Shown here piece after piece: positions 31,365-45,236 of a stretch of 64,000 nucleotides of DNA (position 1 is its first letter; each line of letters begins with the position of its first letter). Below the pieces are notes generated by a model, which was not told where the DNA came from, searched no databases, and saw only the letters and a list, made by a program, of their open reading frames with translations. The position numbers and the translations under genes are program-made. Origin of the DNA: Cololabis saira. Taxonomy: Eukaryota > Chordata > Actinopteri > Beloniformes > Belonidae. The stretch is from NCBI RefSeq assembly GCF_033807715.1, contig NC_084591.1, positions 28,484,590 through 28,548,589 on the forward strand, read 5' to 3'.

Positions 31365-31453
<89 letters not shown>
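31365..31453. repeat. (CA)n microsatellite
   Basis: About 44 uninterrupted CA units within the presumed first intron. Able to adopt Z-DNA and likely polymorphic. Confidence 0.95.
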
Positions 31454-31456
<3 letters not shown>

Positions 31457-31679
31457 CGAAGGATACACAGGGATCACTACATTGTCTCTAATGTCAGCCG
31501 TGGGGTTTTTCCTAGTGACAGACTTGATAGAGTTTTGAGACTGGATTGGATAATCTTTAATATTCCCTTTGGGGCTGTTTGCTAGTAAGCACAATCAGCA
31601 CTCAACCAAATAAGATGTCATCTTTATAAATAATAACAAACACATACAAAAGGCATAATAAAGATGTTTTTATACTTTT

Positions 31680-32600
<921 letters not shown>

Positions 32601-35600
32601 ATGAATCATGATGCAGCTTGCATATCTACAGCTTGTTCAGAAACCCAACAGGCGATTGGTACAAAACACCACAGTTGATAAAAAGACAAGTATCTTGAGT
32701 CCGAAGGTGAGCCAAGGGCAGGGAAGTGAGTGCAGATGAGGAGTTAGGGTTTAGCTGCAACTCCGGTTGTTTACTGAAAGAAAAGTAAGAGAGCGTTCTT
32801 TCACGAAAGAGCGGCTAAGAGCAAAAAAATCACGGCATCATGGTTATCACATTATTGCAGTTTCAGTTCTAAAATGTGTTATTCATTAACTGACAATAGT
32901 ATTGAATAATACTCAGAGATTCAGGGTCTGAAGTTTGCTCACCCGGCAGAGAGGGGTTGTGTTTCTCTGCAGGTTAAAGGGATCCCTGCACACTAATGAC
33001 TTTGATGAGGCATGAATAACATGTAACGCAAAAATGGAATGGCCAATTTCTTTTCAGTGGTTTTGAAATTGTGGCGTTTTCAAATCTTGAAATATGGTGA
33101 TAATCAGTCTGATTGTAAATACCGTATAGACTGAATTAATGGCAGCGCTGCCATGTTGCATCCCTGTGTGTGGCAGAGGTGCTCATCCCTCCTCTACATG
33201 TGCTCACATGTGTTGCACGGCCACTCGGCCCTCCTTTAACTGCTTTGTGCATCCTCTAACTGCTTTGATTTTGCTGGTGCCGCAGCGCCGTGGCTGATTT
33301 GGCGAGTGTGATAGCCCCATCCTCTGAAGGCACAAACACAGCTGCATGCTGATATTTTCCCGTATTTTAACGTTTCCTCTAATAGCCTGTTTTTGTGACT
33401 CGTCGGGACAAGACAGCGGAAGCCGTTACGCTGCACTGCGCTGGCCTGTGTTTCTAATTGACTATCTTCCATTTAGCAGCCATCTGAGCAGGTCAACTCA
33501 CTTAACCTTTTATGAATAACATGTCGCCGCTTGGAAGAAGGACTTCTAAGTGAGATGTAACTATTACTGAAGATAGGCCTACGTGAAGTGGGTAAAATAT
33601 TCTCATCAGGCTCCAAGTTTTTTCAGCAACAGGAATCTTTGTTGCTTCTTAGCACTAATGCGGTGTGGTTAGAAATCACATTAATTTTTTAACTGGTGTG
33701 AGCCTTTCTTCATTCCGAAATGAGTGTTTGTCAAATGTCCTTGCTCCAATTTTAGAAGAAATTAGATTTATTCCAGTTGAAATTTCTCATCGAGCATGCA
33801 CACATATCAAGCTGCTCGCTCCTCATCCACCTCGATAAGCTCTTGCTAGCTTATGACCTGCAGATCTATGAGAAATATAAACATTTAGGCACATGCGGCT
33901 GCTGCCCAACTAGTTTTCAAGACCATGTGTGTTTGATAATTGCAATCGTGTAAGGAGAATGCATCCAAATAAATACAGAAATGGCAAAAATATGGGTATC
34001 CAGTGTTGAAATTGGATAGGAGAGACTGGAATTTGGGTGCAGCAGTGGAAATCAAAAGGCTTTTGGATTTCTTTCCTGGCAAGTGACATATTCCTTATTG
34101 TGAATAAACTGTTTGATTCATGTCAGTTCAAATACTTGTGGAAAGATGCTGGCAGATGCTCATTTCTCATGCTGTGATTGGTAGGCAAAGAAATCCGTCA
34201 CACACAAGTACCATCAAACCATTTTGGTTCAGATTTGTCATCGTCCCGAGCGCCAGGCCGGCCACAGCTGTGCTGTAAAGGGGCCATCCTTTTTTCTGAT
34301 GCGATGTTATTCAGTACTGGATGGAGCGGGGTGATAAACTCGTGATGGAGTAGTGATGGGTACATCACCTTTATATGATTTTGTAGCAGGTAGAGTAGAT
34401 GTTGGGAGAAAAGCATCTCATCTCAGGCAGATGACACATGTGATGAGTAACCTGTTAAGTGAGGATTTCAAACCTTGATGACTGGGTCAAACAGCCCCCC
34501 CCCCCCCCCCGCTATCTTTTGAAGCTTTAGTAATTCCCCATGATGTATAGCGTCTTTATTTAAAGATGGTAAATATTTTTTCCTCAAATCACTGAGGAAA
34601 GGAAGTAGGACATTTTTCTTTATTAGCATCATTGTAATTCTGGGGCTAAGGGAACACTAAGGGAGTGTTATTTAGGCCATTGATTTACATTTTCCTAAAT
34701 GCCAAGGAGGCTGTTGCACCTATGATGATGCAGGGAGCCAAAAATATGTAATTAAACAGTTTTCAAATTACACTCTGGTCAGACGGGCTTTATTTAATCA
34801 GAATTTCAATGAAGAAGTGCTTTGGCAGGCGGCGTTCCGGTGCATATTAGATGAGAGCCACATTTATGTGGCCACCAAGTTGTACAGCAGACCCCCTGTT
34901 TCCCGGCATCAACAGGTCCACTGAGGAGGAGGTGGAGGAGGCTGGCCTCTTCATACAAGCTTCTATTGATTAACTATGATTACACACGTGTAGGCACGCA
35001 CATGTGCATGCACTTAACTGCCCCCACACTACCAAACAAATGCCTGTGTGTGTGGAACATGGTGCATGATAGCTTCCTATCATCGCCACTTTGAAGGGAT
35101 AAGAGGGAAGTCGGAGGGAGGAAGTCTCAGGGGCCTCGACAGATTGGATGCTCGGTTGCCCATGGAGACAACATATGGGAGAGGAGCACGTATTGGTTTG
35201 AGCTTATTTAATCAAACCAGTGTGTTCATATGTTTTGTTAAAGCACAAAATGTATTGAATTTATACCCAGAATATAAAGACAAAACAGTCTTTAATGTAA
35301 AACGTTAATATTTTATGATTGAAAGGCATCACTAGGCACTCACATTTAACACCTGGATGTAGTTTGTTTGGTAGCAAGTTGGACTGGCCTGCTGTTGTTT
35401 CTCAGCAGCCAAGCCCCGAGGCGGCTTGCTGTCATAGTAACCAATGCCCTGCAATGTCACTCTTCTTAATTTTAGCTGTTGTGGATCTCACGTTTGATCG
35501 GCTTTACCTCCGGCAGAATCAGTCTTCCAGCAAAACGGGAAGAGGCACCACCTCAGCGTGTGTAGGAGCTTAGAGATATGCACGGCACATTTTCATGTTA

Positions 35601-38600
35601 TAATTTATTCATGCAACAGCGAATATGGTCAATGAGCTTCTCAGATTTGTGACTAATGCATCTTCCCATTTCCTGCTTTCACTTTTGATACGTGCTCATG
35701 GAAGAGGAAATTGCTGAACAATTAAAGCCTCATAGGTTCTCTGAAACACGGTTTCTGAGGGAGTCATGTGTTACATCGTAGGTGTTTTCCTGTCAAAGTT
35801 AGATTTAGTGGTGCTTAATGAGGGTGCAAACTGCACGTCTGCGTCCGCAGCGTGGTCGGGGGATTTTAAAGGGGGGATTTACGAGTACACAGCTGGGTTG
35901 AGGGTGGCTTTTAGATTTTACTTCCATTTAGATCTTCTTGGTCTTTATGTCACTGTGGAAGAGTGCTGATAATCGGATTAAAAAATGAAAGAAATTGAGC
36001 CTTTTTCATCAGAATAAATTCAGAAATGAGGATTGTAGCCAAACTAATGTTATCATTTATATTCTTTAGAGCCATACCGTTAGACTGGCTTGAAAAATAT
36101 TGCAGGTGCCTAAAAAGAAACCATTTCCATTTTCCAAGGTATTGCTCCGGAGACCTGGATGTTTACTGTCATGAAATTGGATTTTATAATCTGCACATCT
36201 GTTTTTGCTACCATGGAAAAATAATTAAATATACCAATACCTATTTTAAAATAAAAGTATTTTCATGTGGAGCCCAAAAAACATTCATTTCAATGTTCTT
36301 TTTTTTTTTCTATGAAAGTGTGCACATGTAGCAGTCAGTTTATTGTTAGGTTGTGTCTTTGGAGCTGCCGTGGAAACCATCATGGGTTCAGCCATGAATC
36401 TGCCCTACAGCTTATCTGACCGGTGCAGTAAATCTCTCCTTTAATTCCACAGCGAGGATGAACAATGTCCCCCACCACAAGTCACACAGCATCCTGAGTG
36501 TTTTCAGACTGCCGAAGCAACCGCCCGGTGGAGGTGGAGACAACAGATGGATTAAGAGAGGGAAATGATACTTCCCGTTCTATTTATGCGCATGGGTTTA
36601 TGTTATGCTGTGCTTGTCGTCAGCTTTGTGCAGCGACTCCTTCTCATGCAGTATACATGAGTAAACTTGTTCCTTTGGTGATGTAGCGTTTTATGTTTCC
36701 TGCCTCATGACAGAGCGACTGCTTTGTGCTACTGGACATAATTTAAAACAGCTCTAAAACATTTCACACTCAGCATGTGTTACATTCACATGCCTGCTGT
36801 GCATTTCGTGACTCAAATGAAGGAGAGGGCGGACTGGAGGGTCGGTGAAAAAGCACTGGAAAATCACAAGTCCGGAGTGTGTTAACCCCCGGGTTAATGA
36901 AATTTATGTTGGCTTGCCTAAGGAGCCACCATCAAGGCACCAACTCTGCCCCATGCAGATGAGAGCTCTGGCCCGGTGCCACAGCTTTGCCGCTGGAGAT
37001 TTGTCTGTTTATGTGAGAGTATAAGCGAGGGAAATTGAGATTTTTTTTTTTTTTTATGCAAAAGAGAGTACTTGTGTATGTGAAATTCCCAAATGTGCTT
37101 TCAGCCTGTGTCTGGAAGTGCACACCTTCCCGGTCTCGCTGCCGTCTGCACTTTGGGCCCAGTGTTTAGCTGAGCAGAAGAGGAAGCAGCTGAATGATGG
37201 CACTGTCTGCCCCCTGGCACGCTCGCTGTGAACATTTGGGGAGGAGCGAGGGGGGCAGAAGAAGGACACCCTTCTAATGCAACAGGTGGGACGTACAGCA
37301 GGATGCATCAGGAGGGGATGTGGCGGTGACTCGTGATTACCCCGGGCTCGTCAATAAGTAAAACACACAGACGGTGCAATCTGTTCGCATTGTACAAAGA
37401 ACCGCGCATGCATCACATGAAGTTAAATGTGGAAAGCCGTCTGGGTGCAGCTACCGCAGGATCTCTAATAATGCGGCAATCAAATTGTTAAACAATACCA
37501 TTGAGATTTAATTAAGGCCAATTTCCTCAGCAGAGAGTCATAAAACCCCTCCGAGTTTGGACAATTTACCAGGACACTGCTGTGAGACTCAAACGGGGGG
37601 AGTTCAAATTAGATAGCAGAGAGAATGAGTTGTTGGTTTTACGACCCTCCCCCCCAAAACAAAAAAAAAAACAAAACAGAGAGAAGAGCAGAAACCAAAG
37701 AGACAAAAGTCAGGTGGAAATATTGACTGGAGACGTTCGTGATCCCTTTCATGATCGGATTTGTCAGTTTCCTTGCACCCGGGCTCAGTTTCCCCCTTTA
37801 ACTCCCCTCCTCCTGCGGTGGGATTTTCTTTCATCGGGTTTCTATGCAGCGCTGGGCTGTATCAGCTCTGGTGTTGCCTTACAGTAAGTGATCCAGACCT
37901 TGTGGGATTTCAATCAATCATCAAAGAATGTGTCTGCCTGTTCCCGGCTGCATAGAAAGAGTTTTCTGTTGTTAAAGGAAAAGGTCACCCCTTCCCAAGG
38001 CTTGCCACAAAGACAGAGAAAGGATCAGAGGAGAGGGATGGATAAACCTCAGAGACAGAGGGGACTGGTTGCATTGTAATGACCTGTTTTTTTTATTTCC
38101 TCGGGAAAAAGTTGAGGAGAGTCTTGATGTTAAGACTGACTGAAACCTGCCTGTTTCCCTTTTTTCATACTTATTCCCTCTCGTCCCTATTTTCTTGAAA
38201 AAAAACTACTGTCCAACTCATTCTCACTAGTCTTCTACTAATGAATATTTACACATTTGTGGAAGTGTAGGAGGAATAAGAATTCATCTAATTTATCAAC
38301 GCTCACTGAGCGCAGTGAAAAGCAGAGTTTAAGCTTTTGGTGTCATTTTGCATTTAAGAGCTTTTCCAACTTGTCTAGCTCCCTTTAAGAGAAAATATGA
38401 TACTTATTTTTGTGTATAAAATTATAAAAGCTAAAAAATATGATATTAAGAATGAATGTGTGTCCTGTTGCTACACTGGTCCGGTAGTTATCCCCGCTGG
38501 CAGCATCCAAATACGAGCTGAATGCTGTACTTTCCAGTTTGACTTGTTTTATCTGGTAGCAGTTTTCATTCTTTATTCTCTTTACACCACACTGTCTCTA

Positions 38601-39659
38601 TCTTTGTTTTTTCTTTTCCCTCCTGCGTGAAGCGTTGGGGTATCGCAGGAGACAAGAAAGCAAGCACATCAGAGAGGACAAGGGCTGCACTTTGTCATTC
38701 TTTTGTCTTGCGTCTCACAGGCCTGCTCGCCGGACTGATTACCATGCGAGTGGCTTTGCGAGGGAGCGCGGCTTCGCTCTCTGAGGGCTGTCAAACACCG
38801 TTCCCCTTTTTTTTCTGTTGTGGATGATCATGAGGAAAGTTACTCAAGAGAAAAAGGAAAGTTCCCAGTTTACTCTGGAGCTCTGTTTGTGTTTACGTAA
38901 CTGTGTATACTTTGAGTGGAGTCCTGGCTGAGGGGAATAAATTCTTAACGCCTTGTCACTGATTTAATTTTATAGTATCTACTGTATCATGCACACTTTC
39001 TGTTTTTTTTTCTTTAAACATTGACTCATGTAATCTGTTATTGGTATGAAACAAGTGAATACTTTCTGAAACTCATTTTTTACAAGCAACCTTTAATTTG
39101 TAGGATCTTAGTTTGCAGCAGTTGGTAGCGGCTGCAAGTAGGTTATATGCAGAGAATCACATTGGGTGTTTTTTCTGATTGTTGACACACACCCACATTA
39201 AGTCTCCTCCGGCTCCATTACAATGTTCACGCCCATCCCCATCCCTAAAAACACAGCGCGCTTCTCAGGTTTACCAAAATGCCTTTGGTTTTCTCACAGT
39301 AGCCACGTTGTGCACCGATTCTGCTGGAGCCAGGGGTGTTTTAACTTAACTATCTTAATGCAAACTTTACATACACACTTTTAATAAAGTTATTATGTGG
39401 CTATGAATATGATTAGAGGAAAATGGCTGAATTCACTTTACACACACTTTAATGTGCAATAAACCTGCTTGGTTGACTGGGAGTTTGGGATAAAGTGGCA
39501 GGATGGCAGGCAACACTTTTTTTTTTGTAATCTAACACACATAGCTTACACATTCCCAGCGACCACTGTCTGTCATCCTCTTCTTGTTTTTTTCCTTTTC
39601 GTGTGCAGGCACAGAGGGATATGTTCGCTCCATTTTTTCAAATTGTGAATCACTATTGC
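32601..39659. other. intronic sequence without recognised genes or repeats
   Basis: About 7 kb with only short overlapping frames. A run of 16 C residues lies at 34495-34510 and a T-run at about 37041-37056. No exon with a recognisable domain; conserved non-coding elements cannot be judged from one genome. Confidence 0.45.
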
Positions 39660-39960
39660 CTCATATTGATGCTGGCTAGTAAGGGGCCCCATTAGGGAGA
39701 TTCCTGACTGTCATTGCAGTGTCTATGGGGGTTTCAAGTTGTGTCGCTGAGATGGAGCGACATCAGCCGTCCGTCGGGGCCCCCTACTATCAACTAGCCA
39801 GTGACAGCTTGGAAAGGGTCCCGTGCATTTCTGATGCGTTAAAGCAATTCCATTATTTTGTTGTTGACGTCAGCCATCTCTCGGGGCCCCCCTTCAGCTC
39901 GGGGCCCTAGGCAATTGCCTGGGTTGCCTGCCCCGTTGCGGGGCCTCTGGCTGCAGCCAA
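39660..39960. repeat. GGGGCCCC-rich repeat with inverted arms
   Basis: GGCTAGTAAGGGGCCCC at about 39674 is inverted, imperfectly, as GGGGCCCCCTACTATCAACTAGCC ending near 39800. Further GGGGCCCC motifs occur near 39883 and 39900, ending with CCCTAGGCAATTGCCTGGGT. The last motif is common in dispersed fish repeats. Family and ends are unresolved. Confidence 0.35.
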
Positions 39961-41886
39961 GGGCATTCAAGATAAAACAGCAGCTTGTCCCCGAATGTTG
40001 CCATAGGTCCCATACGATGCAGCAGTGTGAGTAAGGCGCATACATGAATACATAATGTGTCTGAGATCAAAATAATCCACATGATTTAAATTCAAAGTTC
40101 GGTTAGCATTATTATTTTGGGTTAAAGAAGCCAAAAGTGTTTGAGTCTGGTAAATTCTGGCACCAGGAAAGTCTGGACTTGTCAGAGTACTGTACATCAC
40201 CTTTTTCCCTCAAGTTCCCCAGCAAAGTGAATGCTGTTCTGAAGTTAAAGATAAGTGGTTTTCTTTCAACAGCTATGCTAAGTTGGGTTTGTAGGGGCTT
40301 TGTCAGAATTGTATATTGGTCGTGCAGTGAAGAGCGCAGTATGTACCCTCTCCCCATATGCTTATTTGGATGACGGAAAATAAGATGGATCCCTACAAGA
40401 CTAAACAACAGTTTAGTCCCAATACTTTGGGTTCTCTTCACATTCTGAATGTGAAAATGTCAATATTAGATGTTGCTGTAAAGTTTGTTGTTGGTTTTCT
40501 TTGATTACATTTGACCAAAAATTAGGAAGCTGCATTTCTTTTCTGTTGTGAAAATGTTCCTATTGTTTTGTTTGTTTGCTTGATGCTATAATAATTTCAC
40601 TCTTCTGAGGCAGGAGCATCTTTTCCATGACCACGGGATGCATCTTCGACATGGTTGTTTTGGCAATGTGTGCCTGCCTCAGTTATTTATTTAGTGCAAA
40701 CTGATGCAGCTGGAACATTTTAATCACTGGAGTACTTTCCAAACAGGAGGCTCTCGCGTATTTGTTTAAGTCCAGGTGGTCGCTTTCTTTTGGCTAAATA
40801 TTGTATTTTGAGGTCCAACGTTTTCCCCTTCAACTATATTCTCAAAGAGGATTGTGCCAAAAATGGTATGAAGCTGTTTTAAAATACAAATAAGAATTAA
40901 GGCAGGAAAAAGATCAGAAACAAAATGCACGACTGTAAATCCTGCATCAGAAATGGATATTTGGATCTTTTCAGTCTCATGAAGCTTTGATTTATTTGCT
41001 CTACTCTTGAGCTGTCCTCAACGTCGCAGATGGAAATTTGTTGACTGCTCACTGGCCAAATTTTCACCATAGCACACGGACAACATTTTTAAACAGTATC
41101 GTCAGACAGCACGATATCATCACGCCTTCCTCCATCGACTCCTCTGTATGTTTATCTCTCATTCACCCTCTGTTTTTATCTCTTTTTATTCCCACTTCTC
41201 AGTCTATTCTTTCCCATATTAAAATGGACATTTGTCCAACTGGTTCATTTTATACAAGTCGTCACATCTAGAATTGAGATGTTGGACAAATGCAAGCTTT
41301 TCATCTTCCTCAGAGTGATTCAACTCCATTATCTCTGTCAAATACTCGATGCTACCACTACCTGTCCCATGAGTGGAAAATGAGGTTTTACTTGGTTTGG
41401 GAGGATTGGACCGACTGTGAGCTGGAGGCTGTACTCAGTTGGTCTAACACCTTTCCCTCGATCATGCTGCGGAGAGGGCAGAAAGAAAGCCATGTGTAAA
41501 TTGATTTGATTACTGGCCGAGGTTTTTTTGAAGTGCTGCGTGGGGCTCATGAACTGAATCTCTGTATAAATACAACATACTTGCACGTGCTCACTAATTT
41601 AAACCAGATTGCGTGTGTTTTGTAGCATGAGTCGGTACGCCGCTCATATTGGCCCAGAGATCAGGTTCTACGACACTGTGCTTGAAAGAATTATGCAGTC
41701 AGCTCAGTAAAACAGAAGGCTAAATCCTGAACTCTCTTCTCATTTAACAATAAAAAATAAATGTTTAAAAATGAGGCGTCATATGAAAGGACAGTAGAGG
41801 CAACACAGTAAAACGACTTCATCACAAACATTAAAAGCGCATCATGTGGAACATTGTTTGTTGCTACACAAAATGTGGTGGAATAC
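39961..41886. other. intronic sequence, nothing recognised
   Basis: Short frames only. No microsatellite longer than 20 bp was noticed and no domain is recognisable. Confidence 0.4.
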
Positions 41887-42694
41887 TTAAAGGTATTGTG
41901 ACATCATTTTTAACATGCTTTTAACACTATTAAAAGTCTTGGCCAACATCCCTCAAATGTGTCTAAAAGAGTGTAACAAGAAAAACTTCAATCTAGTACT
42001 CTTTTCCTGGCTTTGTATTACAGTGTTTTTTTGCGCCGTGAAAAATGCTTCCTTTCCCCCCTTTCCTGTCAATCATTGCTCCGCTCCTCCTCCAAACCTC
42101 CTCCTCCTCCAGCCATACGCTCACAGCGGCGTCGGAGCGACAGGCGAAGCATGCACGGAAAAGCAGGAGGGCGAACCACAGCAAACAATCATAAAAATAA
42201 AGGCATGTAAATAAAGTGTCCCCTTATCTTAAGTCCAGTCAGTGGCCGCGGGTCTTCTTAGCAGTTTTCCTCCGGTGATTAGAACAAAAGAGGCTCTAAA
42301 CTGCTCCGTGTTAAGCCTCATTTATGGTTCCGCGTTAAATCGACGCAGAGCCTACGCCGTAGGGTTCAGCGTATGGTGCGCGTCGCCGCGTAACCTACGC
42401 CGTAGTCTCTGCGTCGGTGTAACGCGGAACCATAAATCAGCCTTTATGGTGCACTGGAGAGGAGAGGAGGCAGGGAGCTGGGTGGAGGGGGCGGTGACTT
42501 AGCGGGCCGTTACGTAACGGCCCGCCACCAAACCACATGCGCCGTTTTTGCATAGTTATGCGGAAAATCCCAGAAAGCACACAATACACTGAATGTTAAA
42601 AGTTCGTTGTTTTTTGGGTGTAATTGATGTCAAGACACCCAACAAAACACAAAAAATCAAGAAAAATTTGTTTTTCATGTCACAATCCCTTTAA
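41887..42694. mobile_element. TTAA-flanked non-autonomous transposon A
   Basis: TTAA at 41887-41890 and 42691-42694 flanks an element that starts AGGTATTGTGACATCA and ends TCATGTCACAATCCCT, terminal inverts of 16 bp with two mismatches. A TTAA duplication is the hallmark of piggyBac and Kolobok-type elements. There is no transposase. A palindromic MITE (42313-42442) is nested within, and the right TTAA is shared with element B. Confidence 0.7.
42313..42442. mobile_element. palindromic MITE, copy 3
   Basis: TTTATGGTTCCGCGTTAAAT at the left is inverted as AACGCGGAACCATAAAT at the right, with paired CTACGCCGTAG arms inside. Same family as 741-825 and 943-1064, about 41 kb away. All three copies lie inside other transposons. 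Confidence 0.8.
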
Positions 42695-42704
42695 AGGGGA
42701 CCTA

Positions 42705-44241
42705 CCGTATTTTCGCGACCATTCGGCGCACCGTGTGGAAAGGCGCACCCTCATTTTTGTGTGTCATTTTTAGATTTAAAACATACATATGGCGCACCGA
42801 CCCAAAAGGCGCAGTCTACAGAGCAGAGCTGCACACACGCGTGCCGCAAAACACGCCGGCCGGAAAACACACACACCCGCTGCAGAACGCACACACAAGC
42901 ACACAAGCGCTTATTTAAAAAATAGAGCGGGAGCAAAACCTCTGTTTCTGCATTAAAGAGCTCCGCTAATTCAGCTGCGCCAGTCCGAATTTCCTCGGTG
43001 TCAGTCACTTTCTGCACAACAGTAAATAAACTTTTCATACCCCGTTGTGCGGATCCTGCACCGCGCAGAGCCCGTCTCTCCCCAGCGGGGTGGAGCAGCG
43101 CGCGTCACAGCGGCTTTAACCGGGAATGTGACCTGTTCGGACCGGCTGGGACCGAGGCCACCCACCTGTATGGGAGCAGGGGCTCCCGGGGAAAGACCAG
43201 CGGCATTTTGGCCGGATCTGCCCCGGGGATGGTGCGCCCTGGCCCGGCAAACCCGCGGCGGGAGCCTGGCGGCTCCTGAGCGTCCCGCGTCCCGGGTCCC
43301 GCGTCCCGCGTCCGGGGTCCCGCGTCCCGCGTCCCGGGTCCCGCTCCGCGCTGGACCCGCTCCGCGCTGGACCCGCTCCGCGCTGGACCGGGTCCGCTCC
43401 CCGCTCCGCTCCCTCGCGCTGGACCCGCTCACACACGCGCTGTCGGGGAGCCGGTACCGGGGTTTGTATCCGACAGGAGCTCCAGTCCGAATTTCCAGAC
43501 CTGTCTCAGCCACCTGATCATCATCATCCCTTCATCCAGCCCCCCCTTTCCATTCGTCCTTATAATGACTCCGGCTGGAAACGTCTTATGCAAAGTTTTT
43601 CTTTTAAAAATCCCCATAGGTTTCTGTCCATCAGCTGCGCCCGGCCAGCACCACATAAACCAGTAAGTGTGTGTCACGCCGCGAATACACACCCGCGCAT
43701 GTCGGGATCCGGTACCGGGTTTGTAACCGACAGATTTGGCTGCAAATTTCGGAGGGGGAAGCTGATCAGACCTGAGACAGACCCCAGAAATCTCTGCTCT
43801 TAAAGCGGCCGGGAACCAGGTCGATCGGACCGCTTTGGGAACCAGGAAGTCGGCTGCAGCAGCGACCATCACCGCGCTGCTGCAGCCGCTGCTTTAACCG
43901 GGGAAAGTCACCGGTTCCGACATGCAAAACACATGCGCGCTGCAGAACAAGTGTGCTTATTTAAATAGAGCGGGAGCAAAACTTAGTTTGATTATATTTT
44001 ATTTCACTTTACACATCAAGCAAATCCTTAAAAGTTTTCATCTTCTGTTTCGCATTAAACAGCTCAGTGGATGGTCTCATTCAGCTTCACCCGCCCCCTT
44101 CTCCCTTTACCGTTCTCATGGCCGGCCTTACATTACCGTAATTCAGGTAATAGACACGGCGCACCGTTTCTTAAGGCGCCCGGCACATTTAAAAAAAAAA
44201 AAAAAAAAAAAAAGTTGCGCCTTATGGTCGCGAAAATACGG
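42705..44241. mobile_element. TA-flanked GC-rich transposon nested in element B
   Basis: The ends CCGTATTTTCGCGACCAT and ATGGTCGCGAAAATACGG are perfect 18-bp inverts that continue as GGCGCA-rich arms. TA flanks both sides (42703-42704 and 44242-44243). Two related internal blocks occur: ATAGAGCGGGAGCAAAAC at about 42922 and 43965, and CCGGTACCGG-GTTTGTA at about 43451 and 43711. A GC-rich minisatellite lies between the first pair. No transposase is seen. A TA target suggests a Tc1/mariner-type or similar mechanism, but I do not assign the superfamily. Confidence 0.7.
43279..43435. repeat. GC-rich minisatellite inside the TA-flanked element
   Basis: First a series of GTCCCGC/GTCCCGG units (about 43279-43350), then repeats of CTCCGCGCTGGACCCG (about 43345-43430). 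Dense in CpG, so a likely methylation target. The frames across it (up to 170 codons on both strands) are by-products of the composition. Confidence 0.8.
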
Positions 44242-44729
44242 TACTATGGCATCTAATACCTATTTTAAACAGGCCTTGCATGTCTTAAAAACAAGCTTTT
44301 GATTGTTTTTGCTAAATAAATGAGAAATTCAGTATCTAAGCCATGTCTTTATCTTCCTCGTTTCTAACCTCCTTCTCTATGCTGGATTCTGAGTGAGCGG
44401 GGAGGCTATGATAATGAGGCACTGTGCTGATTGGCTGCCTGACGCGATGACGTGATACACCGCTACGGAAAAATGGCGGAAGCTCCGGCCCGGCGGAGTT
44501 AGTTGTGGCCGCGGTTTCACTCATCGCTCCTGTCGTGACGTCACGATGGGAGCAGCATCTGAACGGCTCGTAGAAGTCACATGACACTGGACGGCTCATC
44601 CGGGCGGCTGTACAGACACTGCCGAATCTGGTTGCTTTCCTCCTTTTCTGAGTTGGCAGGCTGATGGGAGACCACTTTATATATGTTAAAGCGGGAAAAA
44701 GCGTGTTTTTCATAATGGGTCCCCTTTAA

Positions 44730-44992
44730 ATTGCAAAAGTTGGGAAAGATGGCAGGGCACTCTTGCTATCGTGTCAATACAGAACATCACCTTAAAATCA
44801 GAATAAGTCTTTAAAATGACAGAAATATCGTCTTTTTTTGTTAAAAGGAAGAGGAAGTTGACATAACTATTTGTTCATGCAAATGTCACAGTTACGGGAT
44901 TTGAGTAGGCCATTCACATGAAAATCACTAACCCACCTGAACCTCCTGTGGGTCATTACGGGTCTGTGTCAACTGTACTTTGGTGGCTGAAC
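44730..44992. other. short spacer
   Basis: Intronic sequence between transposon B and the hAT MITE; nothing recognised. Confidence 0.4.
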
Positions 44993-45000
44993 ATCATGTG

Positions 45001-45228
45001 CATGGGTGCACACAAGCCGGTACTCGAGGGCTGGCCTACTGCATGTTTTAGATGTTTCTCTGTCTTCAACACACCTGATTCTAACCACTGGTCGTCATCA
45101 ACATGTCATCAAGTTTACACAACTCTGTTGTGTAACACAGCCTTGTCTATCAGGGTTGAGTTGAGGCAGGGAAACATCTAAAACGTGCAGTAGACTGGCC
45201 CTGGAGTACCGGCTTGTGTGCACCCCTG
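45001..45228. mobile_element. hAT MITE with long terminal inverts and perfect 8-bp TSD
   Basis: About 70 bp at each end are imperfect inverts: GGGTGCACACAAGCCGGTAC and ATGTTTTAGATGTTTC on the left are mirrored on the right. ATCATGTG is repeated exactly at 44993-45000 and 45229-45236. At 228 bp it is almost all terminal repeat. The family is a common fish hAT MITE. Confidence 0.85.
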
Positions 45229-45236
45229 ATCATGTG

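Larger units (their letters stand above)
42695..44725. mobile_element. TTAA-flanked non-autonomous transposon B (interrupted)
   Basis: The ends read AGGGGACCTA and TAATGGGTCCCCT, and TTAA stands at 42691-42694 and 44726-44729. The AGGGGACC...GGTCCCCT termini belong to a common fish MITE family. The left TTAA is the same four bases that form the right target copy of element A. The right part includes a CRE-containing palindrome (44533-44546). The interior is split after 10 bp by the insertion at 42705-44241. Confidence 0.7.

Noticed and set aside
43001..43517. Frames of 156-170 codons on both strands, Arg/Gly/Pro rich
   Set aside because: They cross a GC minisatellite inside a transposon; openness on both strands reflects low TA content.
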